A DNA stretch of 38,808 nucleotides, taken from contig CALMBD010000017.1 in NCBI GenBank assembly GCA_937861115.1, positions 1 through 38,808 on the forward strand. Reading direction: 5' to 3'. The number at the start of each line of letters is the position of its first letter. Within the stretch, counting starts at the first letter, position 1. Below the pieces are notes generated by a model. That model saw only the letters and a list, made by a program, of their open reading frames with translations. It was not told the DNA's origin and made no database searches. Both the position numbers and the translations under genes were made by a program. This DNA comes from an uncultured Bacteroidota bacterium (GTDB lineage: Bacteria > Bacteroidota > Bacteroidia > Chitinophagales > Saprospiraceae). Shown here piece after piece: positions 9,548 through 18,383 of the stretch.

Positions 9548-12505
9548 GTGCTTTTTCGACCCATGCAAGTTTTGGCCAAAAGGGGGACACGCTTTCTCTG
9601 TATGTTTTTTTTACTCCTGTCTTTGGGAGGCATCGCAGGAAATCTGTCCGCCCAGAATAATACATATCCCGACTCGACTTCCGAGGCACTCTGGCCTCTT
9701 ATCGAAACCCAACTGGAGCATAAATCATCCGACACTTCCCTACAGTTTATTCTGCTGCTGGTGCGCGGGCATTGCGGCCAGGATTATGACTGCCTTTACC
9801 GGACCTATTATTCCGTGATGATAAACCTGGAGCGCCGTTTCAACCTCCCGGCAGCCATTTTTGTGGGCGATGAAATAGTGAAAATCGCCCACAAGCGAGA
9901 TGCCCGGGAGTCCGAAGCCGAGGCACATCTTGACCTGTATCGCTACCACGATGCACTCAGCAATGGCCGCCTGGCAGCACGCCATATCGAAAAGGCCCTG
10001 CGTCTTTACGAGCGAACGGGCAACCAGAGCCGGATCGCGCTGTGCAAATTGTGGAAATTGAACAGCAGCCTGAAGCACCGCAAAATTGAAGAGGTACTGC
10101 CTGCCATGGAAGCCTTGCTGGGCGAAGCCATAGCACGAGGCGATTCGGGAATGATCATCAGGCTGCATAAGGATCTGGTGAACCTGACGCAACAAGCGGG
10201 AGCATACGGAAAAATGGCAATGCACCTCGATGCACTGGAAGCCGTGGCAACGCCCAATCCTTTGACACGTACCGAAAAAGGGTTTTGGATACGGATTTTA
10301 ATGGGCCGCGGGGATATATGCAGGGAAGAGAATGCGTTTGAAAAAGCCAGATCATTTTATGCCGATGCCCTGTGGTTGAGCACAGACGTTGCTGACCGAT
10401 GGCTTGAAATTCGTTGTCTCCAGTCGCTGGCCGAAACGGAATGGGCGCTTGGGAACCGCCCCTCCGCAAAGTCGTACATCAACCGGGCGTACGCAAGTGC
10501 AGAAGCATTGAAACTGGACGATATGCTGGCCTATTGTTTCCAGGTAAAAGCCGGTTTTGCCGAGGCGGAAGAGCGTTTTGCCGAGGCGCTGGAATTCACG
10601 AAAAAAATGCATGCGCACAGGGACGATCTGATGAAACGCGGAGCGGGTTCCAACGCGCAGAACTATTACCTCGAAGTGGAAAAAGAAGCCCTGGAAGAGG
10701 AGCAATTAGAAAGAGCGGCAAACCTTCGCTATCTGCTGATCATCACCCTTTTCACCCTGTTTATTATTATTATACTTGCCTGGGCATCTATCAACCTGCG
10801 GAGACAAAAAAAGGGATTGTCCGCTCAAAACACCTTGATCCAACAGCAGGCCAAACGCCTGGAATCGCTCGATGCAGCCAAATCCCGCTTCTTTGCCAAC
10901 GTAAGCCATGAACTGCGCACCCCACTCACGCTGATGCTCGGCCCCGTCCATTCCCTCCTGAAAGAAAACAAACTGACTGAAAAACAGACCCGCCTGCTGC
11001 AAATGGCCAGCCAAAGCGGGAAGCAACTGGAGCAACTGGTTGCCGAGATACTCGATCTTCGGAAACTGGAAATGGGCAAAATGACCCTGGATGAAAAACC
11101 GACAGAACTGGTGCCCTTTTTTCGGGCCTACTTCATGCAGTTTGAGTCTTTAGCGCACCGCCAGGGGATTGATTTTTTGTTTGAGACGAAGATAGAAAGC
11201 CATTTGACAGCGAAGATAGACCAGTCCAAATGCCGCCAGATCCTGTACAACCTGCTATCCAACGCCTTCAAATTCACCCCGGAAGGCGGGCGCATTACGG
11301 CAGAAGTATCGTTAAACGACAATATGCTCCGTATGACCGTTGCCGACTCCGGCCCCGGCATCCATCCTGACGACCTCCCCCATGTGTTCGACCGCTTTTT
11401 CCAGACTACACGGCCCGACAAACCCGTCGAAGGCGGCACGGGCATCGGGCTTAACCTTTGTAAGGAGTACGCCGGGCTTTTGGGCGGGACCATAAAAGTG
11501 GAAAGCACCCTTGGCAAAGGGTCAACCTTTCGGGTGGCCTTTCCGGTTATCTTGGTTGGCAGCCCCGTGCCGGTTTCGGACCACCAGACGACAGTTGGCA
11601 TAAACAGTGAGACAGAGTATACCTGGGGGCTTCGCGACAGCGGCTTTGAACCTTCGGAAAACAGCGGAATTATTCAACCGCCGCCCCTGAAACACGAGCC
11701 CACCCAAACGCGTCCGGAAGCACCCGTCGACAGCCCCCGGCAAACCATACTCGTCGTGGAAGACAACCCCGAACTGCAGGAGTATCTTCGGCTGATCCTG
11801 TCCGAAAAATACCACGTCCTCCTTGCCGAAAACGGGTCGGTGGCCCTGGAGACGCTATACCGGGTGTCAAAAAACGCGGCAAAGGTGAACCTTATACTCT
11901 CCGACCTTATGATGCCCGTCATGGACGGCTACCAGCTGCTCGAAAAACTGAAGTCGGACGACGCTACCCTGCACATACCCGTCATCATGCTCACGGCGCG
12001 GGCCGATCTCCGGGACAAACTGAAAGCCCTGCGCATCGGAGTCGACGACTACCTGCTGAAGCCCTTCGACGAGGAAGAACTGCTGGTGCGCATCGACAAC
12101 CTGTTGAAAAACCAGGCCGCCCGGCACGAAGCGGCCCCGGCCGAAGCCGAACCGGGCGAGAGTGCACCCGATATTTCGGAAACGGACCGTACATGGCTCG
12201 AAGCCTTTGAGGCATACGTTCAAAAGCACCTTTCCGACGACTTGCTCAGCGTATCGGGGCTGGCCCATGAATTTACCATGAGCGAATCCACCCTGCTCCG
12301 CCAGTTGAAACGCCTGACCGGGCTTTCGCCGATCCAGTACCTGCAGGAGGTACGCCTGAGCGAAGCCCGCCAACTGCTGGAAAACCGCAGATACGATTCC
12401 GTCGCACAAGTGGCCTCGAAAGTGGGCTACGAGGATGCCCGCGCCTTTTCCAGGAGTTTCAAGCAGCGGTTTGGGAAGCCGCCCTCGGAGATGTTGGGGG
12501 GATGA
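9548..12505 (+). CDS. Hybrid two-component regulator: TPR sensor, histidine kinase, receiver, AraC-type HTH
   Basis: Encodes 985 residues. An N-terminal hydrophobic segment ending NLSAQ (about 13-36) acts as signal or anchor. A helical TPR-like sensor region (about 40-385) follows, then a transmembrane helix (about 393-416). The kinase core has HisKA with phospho-accepting H454 (NVSHELRTPLT) and a HATPase domain with NLLSNAFKFTPEGG, DSGPGIHPDDLPHVF and GGTGIGLNLC. A receiver domain (about 735-850) has phosphoacceptor D786 in LSDLMMPVMDGY, and a C-terminal AraC-type DNA-binding domain spans about 885-983. This is the one-protein HTCS design of Bacteroidota, but with a TPR rather than beta-propeller sensor. 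Its signal and targets are unknown; no SusC/SusD pair lies next to it. ATG at 9563 is an alternative start. Confidence 0.92.
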   Translation: MLFRPMQVLAKRGTRFLCMFFLLLSLGGIAGNLSAQNNTYPDSTSEALWPLIETQLEHKSSDTSLQFILLLVRGHCGQDYDCLYRTYYSVMINLERRFNLPAAIFVGDEIVKIAHKRDARESEAEAHLDLYRYHDALSNGRLAARHIEKALRLYERTGNQSRIALCKLWKLNSSLKHRKIEEVLPAMEALLGEAIARGDSGMIIRLHKDLVNLTQQAGAYGKMAMHLDALEAVATPNPLTRTEKGFWIRILMGRGDICREENAFEKARSFYADALWLSTDVADRWLEIRCLQSLAETEWALGNRPSAKSYINRAYASAEALKLDDMLAYCFQVKAGFAEAEERFAEALEFTKKMHAHRDDLMKRGAGSNAQNYYLEVEKEALEEEQLERAANLRYLLIITLFTLFIIIILAWASINLRRQKKGLSAQNTLIQQQAKRLESLDAAKSRFFANVSHELRTPLTLMLGPVHSLLKENKLTEKQTRLLQMASQSGKQLEQLVAEILDLRKLEMGKMTLDEKPTELVPFFRAYFMQFESLAHRQGIDFLFETKIESHLTAKIDQSKCRQILYNLLSNAFKFTPEGGRITAEVSLNDNMLRMTVADSGPGIHPDDLPHVFDRFFQTTRPDKPVEGGTGIGLNLCKEYAGLLGGTIKVESTLGKGSTFRVAFPVILVGSPVPVSDHQTTVGINSETEYTWGLRDSGFEPSENSGIIQPPPLKHEPTQTRPEAPVDSPRQTILVVEDNPELQEYLRLILSEKYHVLLAENGSVALETLYRVSKNAAKVNLILSDLMMPVMDGYQLLEKLKSDDATLHIPVIMLTARADLRDKLKALRIGVDDYLLKPFDEEELLVRIDNLLKNQAARHEAAPAEAEPGESAPDISETDRTWLEAFEAYVQKHLSDDLLSVSGLAHEFTMSESTLLRQLKRLTGLSPIQYLQEVRLSEARQLLENRRYDSVAQVASKVGYEDARAFSRSFKQRFGKPPSEMLGG

Positions 12506-12636
12506 CTTTCTGCTTTCAGCCTTCTTTACAATCTACCTCTATTTTGATGGATGGTACTGCAAGTAATTGACCGGTGCATTATTTTAAACCAAATAGTAAA
12601 TAATAATTGCTCAGAGCACTGTAAAACAGAAAAAGA

Positions 12637-12668
12637 TTTCTTAAAAAATAAACCAACAAATATCTTTA
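12637..12668 (+). promoter_or_regulatory. Candidate promoter for the EAD11-lectin gene
   Basis: TATCTTTA at 12661-12668 matches the -7 consensus TAnnTTTG at all but the last base. TTTC at 12637-12640 is a near -33 element 20 bp upstream. It implies a leader of under 25 nt before ATG 12692 and argues against the upstream in-frame ATG at 12551. Confidence 0.4.
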
Positions 12669-12691
12669 CCACGAACCAACTTTCAGAACAA

Positions 12692-13630
12692 ATGGAATTT
12701 AATGAAGTCGCAAAAAAAGTTCAGGACTTGATCGCTGAAGGGCAGACCGAGGAAGCTATTCATGCCTTAATGGAGTATACCAAAATCACTGACTCCCCCC
12801 AACACGAAGATGCACTTTTGTTATCGGGTCAATTCAGGCAGTGGAAGCGGGAAAATATGCTGGGTGTCGAGCAGTCCAGTAGTGAGCTGCGGCGGATTGA
12901 AATGAGCATTCTTACTATTTTAAAAGGCAGCGTAATGGATGAAAAGAGCCCAACCGGCACGGCCACAGCCCCCATATCCGCTCCTTCCGTCAAACATAGT
13001 TCCGGCGACTCCTCCATCAAAAAAATGGCGCCCATTATTGGCGGCGTGCTTGGCCTTATTGCCGTGATCATAGTTGTCTGGTCGCTTATGAGCGACAGCA
13101 GTAGCAAGCCGGCTGCCCAAAATGAGCCTGCTGTCGCCCTCAACCAATCGGATAAGACAGGTACAACCCAACCGCCTGCCGGATCCAATCCTGCCGAATC
13201 GACAAGCAGTGCCCCTAATCAGCAGCAGGCTGCCCCGGCTGCCACATCTGTTACTACCGAACCGCCTGCCAACGCAGATTATTCCAAATTGCCCATCCCG
13301 GCCGGTACCAACCTGGCGGTTGGAAAAAAATTCTTCACGCCGGATAAAAAATATTTCTTGTCTTTTGGAGAAGATGGCAATCTCTGTGTCCGTCGTGCCG
13401 GCAATGAGTCATTTACCTGGGGAAGTTATCAGGCAGGTGCACCATTAGGGGGCAAAGCATCGATAATGCAAGATGATGGCAACCTCGTTATCCACAACGC
13501 TGACGGCAAATGGATATGGGGCACGCAAACGACCGACCCTTCCGGTTTTTTAGCCGTGACACCTCAGGGAGGGTTAGTCGTTGTCAATGGAGGAGGTCAG
13601 GTTATCTGGAAAGGCACACAGGTAAGATAA
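12692..13630 (+). CDS. EAD11-like domain - transmembrane helix - bulb-type lectin protein
   Basis: Encodes 312 residues from ATG 12692. Residues 1-80 form an all-helical domain (VAKKVQDLIAEGQTEEAIHA, then LLLSGQFRQWKRENMLGVEQ and ELRRIEMSILTIL) matching the pattern of effector-associated domain EAD11. One transmembrane helix (about 113-133, PIIGGVLGLIAVIIVVWSLM) is preceded by two lysines, which suggests the N-terminus is cytoplasmic. A Pro/Ala/Thr/Gln-rich linker (134-207) leads to a bulb-type (B-) lectin domain (208-312). There QxDxNxV is intact at Q260, D262, N264 and V266; an upstream copy (D228, N230) is weaker and the third is degenerate. EADs are adaptor domains of bacterial conflict systems. 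A surface sensor that recruits an EAD11-bearing effector is my inference. The in-frame start at 12551 adds 47 residues that look non-coding. Confidence 0.75.
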   Translation: MEFNEVAKKVQDLIAEGQTEEAIHALMEYTKITDSPQHEDALLLSGQFRQWKRENMLGVEQSSSELRRIEMSILTILKGSVMDEKSPTGTATAPISAPSVKHSSGDSSIKKMAPIIGGVLGLIAVIIVVWSLMSDSSSKPAAQNEPAVALNQSDKTGTTQPPAGSNPAESTSSAPNQQQAAPAATSVTTEPPANADYSKLPIPAGTNLAVGKKFFTPDKKYFLSFGEDGNLCVRRAGNESFTWGSYQAGAPLGGKASIMQDDGNLVIHNADGKWIWGTQTTDPSGFLAVTPQGGLVVVNGGGQVIWKGTQVR

Positions 13631-13747
13631 CCTGATTTTCGGTTATTTCCGCTCGTTTAGGATTTGCTCACGCCGGGGCTATACCCTCGTGTACAATCCG
13701 TCGGGTGGCGCCGCGTATCGCCGGATCTGACGGCCCGACATAATTTC

Positions 13748-13795
13748 GATCCCGGAGTTGTACGTAAATACTGATTTACACGCAGCCCCGGGATC
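13748..13795. terminator. Nested inverted repeat between convergent genes
   Basis: GATCCCGG at 13748-13755 pairs with CCGGGATC at 13788-13795. Inside it GTAAAT and ATTTAC pair around a 4-nt loop. It sits in the 196-bp spacer between the EAD11-lectin gene and the DUF4249 gene, which converge. Terminator function is inferred. Confidence 0.45.
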
Positions 13796-13826
13796 ATTGT
13801 TTATCCTGAATGATTTACCGTTTCCG

Positions 13827-14612
13827 CTACTCCACTACCCCGCCCATCCGGCTTGAACTGTAGGCGATAAAATAACCCAGCGCACCGCCCGACCAGTTGC
13901 CGTCGGGGTTGCCCGGCGCCGTATCGGTATTGCCGGAAAGGATGGGCGCCAGCGTATGGTAGTACCGGTATGCCGCAGCATCGATGCTGCGCAGTTCCAC
14001 ATCCAGGTGAATGCCTTTGTTGTACAGGTTGATCAGCGACCATTGCACGTCATTGCCGTCGATGTATTTATCGTCAAAATACTGCAGGTCCTGCTCCAGG
14101 GAGTCGTTGGACATGACAAGAACGCGGTAGTAATTGTGCACATCGGCCTTGTCGTCGAAATGGAGATATACTTCCTGATTATTTTCCTCTCCCGGCAGGT
14201 CGATTTCCTTGTAACTCAACTGTTTCAGTTCGACAACCTCTGGCAACATGCTCTTTGCCGTGAAGGTCTCCCCGTCGTTGATCACCTGTAGGGTGTAGGT
14301 TTTGCCGGCTACGGCGTTCACCGGCGCTTCATACCGGCCTTCACCCACAGGGGTCAGGCTAATGGACACTCCTTCTTCGTCGGACAGGGTTACGGAGGCA
14401 TTGTCAAAGTAAACGGTCGGGGCGTCGCTGAAGTAATCCTTGGTTTGATACACCCGAACGTGGAAGGTGTGCTGGCCCTCTGCCAGGTTCGCTTCAATGA
14501 CGGTTTTCGGGTCAGCGCTGTTCAGGTCGACGTCGATTACTTTTTCGCACGACGACAGCAGCAGGCCCAGCAGGGCAAAAATGACAGGCAGTGATATTGA
14601 TTTAGGTGACAT
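13827..14612 (-). CDS. DUF4249-family outer-membrane lipoprotein
   Basis: Encodes 261 residues. The N-terminus is a lipoprotein signal (LPVIFALLGLLLSSCEK), with the probable lipidated Cys in LLSSC. The body begins VIDVDLNSADPKTVIEANL, the opening typical of DUF4249, and continues as a beta-rich domain (TFHVRVYQTKDYFSDAPTVY, then YEAPVNAVAGKTYTLQV). DUF4249 lipoproteins are usually encoded beside a TonB-dependent receptor and are presumed to work with it at the outer membrane; their ligands are unknown. That arrangement holds here: the receptor gene ends 39 bp upstream on the same strand. Confidence 0.88.
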   Translation of the reverse strand: MSPKSISLPVIFALLGLLLSSCEKVIDVDLNSADPKTVIEANLAEGQHTFHVRVYQTKDYFSDAPTVYFDNASVTLSDEEGVSISLTPVGEGRYEAPVNAVAGKTYTLQVINDGETFTAKSMLPEVVELKQLSYKEIDLPGEENNQEVYLHFDDKADVHNYYRVLVMSNDSLEQDLQYFDDKYIDGNDVQWSLINLYNKGIHLDVELRSIDAAAYRYYHTLAPILSGNTDTAPGNPDGNWSGGALGYFIAYSSSRMGGVVE

Positions 14613-14651
14613 TGCTTTTAATTTTTTTATAGTGGTGTGTTGTGTCGCGCA

Positions 14652-16991
14652 TCAAAATTTGAAATTCCAGGTTGCCGACGGTATCCAGCGGAACAGCGCG
14701 ATCTGGGTGGCTTCATTTTGCTCGGGGTTATCGTCTTTTGCAGCAAAACTGATGGCATAGACATTCTGACGGCCGTAGGTGTTGTACACCGAAAAGTTCC
14801 AGCTCGATTCGTAGCGTTTGGTTTTGCGCGCGATAAAGGTTGCGCCAAGGTCGAGGCGATGGTAACTGGGGAAGCGATACCCGTTGCGCTCTGTGTAATA
14901 CGGCACGCGTTTGCCTTCAAAATCATAGGTTCCGGACGGGAAGGTCGCCGCATCGCCGGTGTTGAACACCCAGGTGGCCGATAACTGCCAGCGCGGGGTA
15001 AGTTCGTACATGCCGACAAATGCCAGGTCGTGGATGCGGTCGTGCCGCGCCGGATACGTTGCCCCTTCGTTGATGGCCTCGAAATCGCGCAGGGTGCGGG
15101 AAAGGGTATAACTGACCCAGCCGGTCAGGCGGCCGCGGGTTTTGCGCAGCAGCACCTCCACGCCGTAGGCCTTGCCCGTTCCATACACCAGTTCGTGCTC
15201 GACGGTTTTGTTAAAAAACAGGTCCGCGCCGTTGCGGTAATCGATCAGGTTGTCCAAACGCTTGTAATAGGCCTCGGCGGAAAACTCGAACGCGTTGTCG
15301 GCAAAATTGCGGAAGTACCCCACTGCCACCTGGTCGGCGATCTGCGGCTTGATGTTGTTGGTGCTAGGCACCCAGATATCCGTCGGCGTGCCGGTGGTCG
15401 AATTCGACAGCAGGTGCATATACTGGTAGTTGCGGTTGAGCGATGCCTTGACCGAACTGACGGGATTCAACTGGTACCGGACCGACAGGCGCGGCTCCCA
15501 GCCGTTGTACTGCTGGATACTTTCCCAGTCGCCGTATTCCTTTTCTTCGGCCACTTCGCCGTCGTCGTCGAAAGTATAGGCAGTGCCGGGGCCCAGGTAA
15601 TGAAACCGGGAATAGCGTATGCCGATTTCGATATTCAGGTGACGATCGACGGCCCACTCGTTCTGAAGATAGGCGCTGCCTTCGAGGGCGTACTTGTCTT
15701 CAAGCACCATCGAATTGAAACTGCTCCCCTCGCCCGTCTCGATCTTCCCGGGTGTAAACCGGTGGTGGATCAGGTTGCCGCCGAATTTGACGGTATTGTT
15801 TTCGTCCACAAACCAGCCGAAATCCTGCTTGAAATTGAGGTCGCGGATACCCGAATTGATCGACAGCGTCGAACTCGAATCGGCTTGCAGGTGAATGTCG
15901 TAGCTGTAGTCGCTGAAAATAGCCGAAGTGTTGGAAAACAGTTTTTCACCAAACACGTGGTTCCAGCGCAGGGTCGCCGTGGCATTGCCCCAGTCGAAGC
16001 CGAACAGGTCGCGCAGGCCGAAATTGTCGCGCCCGAAATAGCCGGACAGGAACACGCGGTCGCGTTCACCCAACTGGTAATTGGTCTTGAGATTAAAATC
16101 GTAGAAATACAGGCTGCTTTTGCGCACGCTTTCCTCTTTCGAAAGTTTCAGGAACATATCGGCATAGGTGCGGCGGCCCGACAGCATAAACGACCCTTTT
16201 TCGGGTACGATAGGGCCTTCTATGGTCAGGCGCGAAGCGATAAGCCCCAGACCGCCCGACACGCCGAACTTTTTGTTGTTGCCCTCTTTCATACGGATGT
16301 CGAGTACCGAGGAGGCGCGACCGCCGTATTCCGCCGGCATATTGCCTTTGTACAGCGTCACATCCTTGAGCGCGTCGGAATTGAACACCGAAAAGAAGCC
16401 CAGCAGGTGCGAGGCATTGTACACCGGCGCCTCGTCGAGGAGGATGAGGTTCTGGTCGGCAGCACCGCCGCGCACATAAAACCCGGCGTTGCCTTCACCG
16501 GCCGACTGGACGCCCGGCAGCAACTGGATCGTTTTCAGGATGTCCGATTCGCCAAACAGCACGGGCACCGATTTGATGTCTTTGGGAGAGAGCCGCACCA
16601 CACCCATCTCGTTTCGCGAGATGTTCTGGTCGTCCTTAACGGCCTTGATCTCCACTTCGGCCAGTTGTGCGGCACTGGCGTTCATCTGCAAGTGCAGGGT
16701 CTGGTTCCCTTTTGTGAGGTCGGCCGGCTTTTCCAAAGTGGAATAGCCCATGTAACTCACCCGCAGCGTGTAGTTGCCGGGGGGCAGGGAAAGGGCGTAA
16801 AAACCGTATGCATTGGAAGTGATGCCCGTTCCGGGAAGTTCCGGCACCGTAATAGTGGCGCCGATAAGGTCCTCGCCATTGGCGGCATCCCTGACATTGC
16901 CGCTGACCGTGTTTTTCTGGGCCGCCAGGCACAGGGGCAGGCTGAGCAGGATAATCCGCAGCAGGTGCTGCAGGCAGTTGTTCATCGTCAT
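14652..16991 (-). CDS. TonB-dependent receptor with carboxypeptidase-regulatory N-terminus
   Basis: Encodes 779 residues. A signal peptide (to about 24, CLAAQ) precedes a carboxypeptidase-regulatory-like domain (about 25-110, GNVRDAANGEDLIGATITVP, then YTLRVSYMGYSTLEK). The plug (about 125-235) includes QLLPGVQSAGEGNAGFYVRG and DQNLILLDEAPVYNASHLLG, and a large beta-barrel follows, ending in SATWNFKF with a C-terminal aromatic as expected for an outer-membrane barrel. It is the middle gene of a tight minus-strand cluster: the alpha/beta hydrolase ends 25 bp upstream and DUF4249 starts 39 bp downstream. Uptake of an unknown ligand shared with the DUF4249 lipoprotein is the natural inference. 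A second ATG two codons in is an equally good start. Confidence 0.93.
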   Translation of the reverse strand: MTMNNCLQHLLRIILLSLPLCLAAQKNTVSGNVRDAANGEDLIGATITVPELPGTGITSNAYGFYALSLPPGNYTLRVSYMGYSTLEKPADLTKGNQTLHLQMNASAAQLAEVEIKAVKDDQNISRNEMGVVRLSPKDIKSVPVLFGESDILKTIQLLPGVQSAGEGNAGFYVRGGAADQNLILLDEAPVYNASHLLGFFSVFNSDALKDVTLYKGNMPAEYGGRASSVLDIRMKEGNNKKFGVSGGLGLIASRLTIEGPIVPEKGSFMLSGRRTYADMFLKLSKEESVRKSSLYFYDFNLKTNYQLGERDRVFLSGYFGRDNFGLRDLFGFDWGNATATLRWNHVFGEKLFSNTSAIFSDYSYDIHLQADSSSTLSINSGIRDLNFKQDFGWFVDENNTVKFGGNLIHHRFTPGKIETGEGSSFNSMVLEDKYALEGSAYLQNEWAVDRHLNIEIGIRYSRFHYLGPGTAYTFDDDGEVAEEKEYGDWESIQQYNGWEPRLSVRYQLNPVSSVKASLNRNYQYMHLLSNSTTGTPTDIWVPSTNNIKPQIADQVAVGYFRNFADNAFEFSAEAYYKRLDNLIDYRNGADLFFNKTVEHELVYGTGKAYGVEVLLRKTRGRLTGWVSYTLSRTLRDFEAINEGATYPARHDRIHDLAFVGMYELTPRWQLSATWVFNTGDAATFPSGTYDFEGKRVPYYTERNGYRFPSYHRLDLGATFIARKTKRYESSWNFSVYNTYGRQNVYAISFAAKDDNPEQNEATQIALFRWIPSATWNFKF

Positions 16992-17016
16992 TGTTTTATA
17001 GCTTTAAAATGTGGTA

Positions 17017-17922
17017 CTATTGGTTGCTGATCTTCCGGCCTATGGTCCGGATTGCCTTCCCATAGGTTTCTATTCCATGTCCGACATGCTCGAAAAGCAT
17101 CACTTCTTTCAATGTCCGGATTTTGTTCTGGGCGTTTATGATGGAGGTGCCGGGCGGGAAAAGCAGGTCTTTACCGCCCACCAGCAGGTAGGTATCCACT
17201 GTCACCTGCTCCAGTTCCCGGTGGAGGTAGTAGGGTTTTTGGGTGTTGTCTCTGAAGCGATTCAGCGCAAAAAGTTCGTACTCAATGACCAGTCGCTCGC
17301 TTATGGCGGTGAGCGCGTGGTGGGGTTTGCAAAACACCGCCTTGTCCAGAAATTTGATCACGTTGTTTCGCGTGGGCACCAAAATGGGTAACAAGTTGTA
17401 ATACAGGTTTTTAAAGGTCATAGAAAACGGCTGCAGACAACCCGGATTGAGCAGGAAGGCAGCCCGTACCCGCTTCGGTGCAACAATGCAGAGTTTCATA
17501 CAGATCAGTCCGCCGAACGAGGCGCCCGCAACAAAGGCGCTGGGAAGGTTTAACTGATCCAGCAGACCGGCAGCCCAGATTCCGTAATCGCGCGATGCGA
17601 TATCGGGCGTTTTGCCGTCGCTCAGGTTCGGCAGGCCGTTGGTTTCAACCAGAAACACCCGAAAATTCCGGCCCAGTTGATCCAGCCCCCTGTCGAAATC
17701 CCAGAACAGGGCCGTGGTGCGCGCACCGGGAAAAATGACCAGCGGTTCCAGTGTTTCATCCCGGGTATTCAGTCCCCAGATATGCGTTTTGCCCAGGGCG
17801 CTTTCTACTTCGATTCGTTCATAGGTTCTGCCGTTGTGCATTTCGAGTGTGGCCACCCACTGCTCAAACCAGGCTTTATCCCGTACCGGGTTTTTGAAAA
17901 ATGATCTGCGAATTGTTTTCAT
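17017..17922 (-). CDS. Alpha/beta-fold hydrolase
   Basis: Encodes 301 residues from ATG 17922. The catalytic triad can be read as S135 in GASFGG (nucleophile elbow), D252 in GGKDLLF and H282 in HVGHGIE. The oxyanion-region strand LVIFPGARTTALFWDF precedes the elbow. No signal peptide is seen, so it is probably cytoplasmic. The family includes esterases, lipases and C-C bond hydrolases and the substrate cannot be assigned. A longer frame starts at 18009, but its extra 29 residues lack domain character and the basic start MKTIRRSFFKN is preferred. It is the first gene of the cluster with the TonB receptor and DUF4249 lipoprotein, so it might process what they import. Confidence 0.83.
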   Translation of the reverse strand: MKTIRRSFFKNPVRDKAWFEQWVATLEMHNGRTYERIEVESALGKTHIWGLNTRDETLEPLVIFPGARTTALFWDFDRGLDQLGRNFRVFLVETNGLPNLSDGKTPDIASRDYGIWAAGLLDQLNLPSAFVAGASFGGLICMKLCIVAPKRVRAAFLLNPGCLQPFSMTFKNLYYNLLPILVPTRNNVIKFLDKAVFCKPHHALTAISERLVIEYELFALNRFRDNTQKPYYLHRELEQVTVDTYLLVGGKDLLFPPGTSIINAQNKIRTLKEVMLFEHVGHGIETYGKAIRTIGRKISNQ

Positions 17923-18383
17923 GGCTGTGCTTTCCCTTTTTACCCCGTTCGATGAAACAAAAGTGGGGGCATCGGGTAGCCGCAGCCAAATCCGTTGATT
18001 CTGCGGCAATGTTGCTTATCCTGCGGCATCAGGTGCCGAAACGAGCGCGATACAATACCGGGTACGAATTAGTCTTCGAATTGCGCAGGAATCCGAAGAC
18101 AATCAGTTATCTTTGGGTCCATCGGGGTACTCCGTACAGGCTGATAATCTGTCCCGCCCTCCAGCCTGTTGTTCGCAATGACCATTGCGCTTCATTTTCA
18201 TCAATCTTCGTTTCCTGTTGAGATTTTTCCTTCGCGCGCGACTATTCAAAGGTTGATCGCGAAAATTGTCATACACGTTTTCAAGACTGCGTCCACCCCG
18301 GGCAGGCCCTATTTTTGAAAAGTGCCTTTGTGCCTTTTCGGCAAAATCCAAATCTTTTAACGTGTACTAAACCATCAATTCCA
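17923..18383. other. Intergenic region between divergent genes
   Basis: About 460 bp without a convincing gene. It contains two TAnnTTTG-type boxes on the plus strand: TATCTTTG at 18108-18115 and TATTTTTG at 18310-18317. An exact inverted repeat CGCAATG/CATTGCG with a 2-bp centre at 18174-18189 has the shape of a small operator. No RNA gene or riboswitch fold was recognised. Confidence 0.4.
18310..18317 (+). promoter_or_regulatory. -7 promoter box (TATTTTTG) upstream of the duplicated-domain secreted protein
   Basis: The octamer fits TAnnTTTG exactly and lies about 67 bp before ATG 18384, a sensible leader length. No clear -33 TTTG is found 19-21 bp upstream, so support is partial. Confidence 0.35.

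Noticed and set aside
12551-12691. 47-residue N-terminal extension of the EAD11-lectin protein
   Set aside because: It includes the promoter-like boxes, has no domain character and is AT-rich like a spacer; ATG 12692 begins exactly at the EAD-like domain.
15030-17030. Plus-strand open frame of 666 codons
   Set aside because: Antisense to a clear TonB receptor on the minus strand; no recognisable domains.
17923-18009. 29-residue N-terminal extension of the alpha/beta hydrolase
   Set aside because: No conserved features; the ATG at 17922 gives a normal-length protein.
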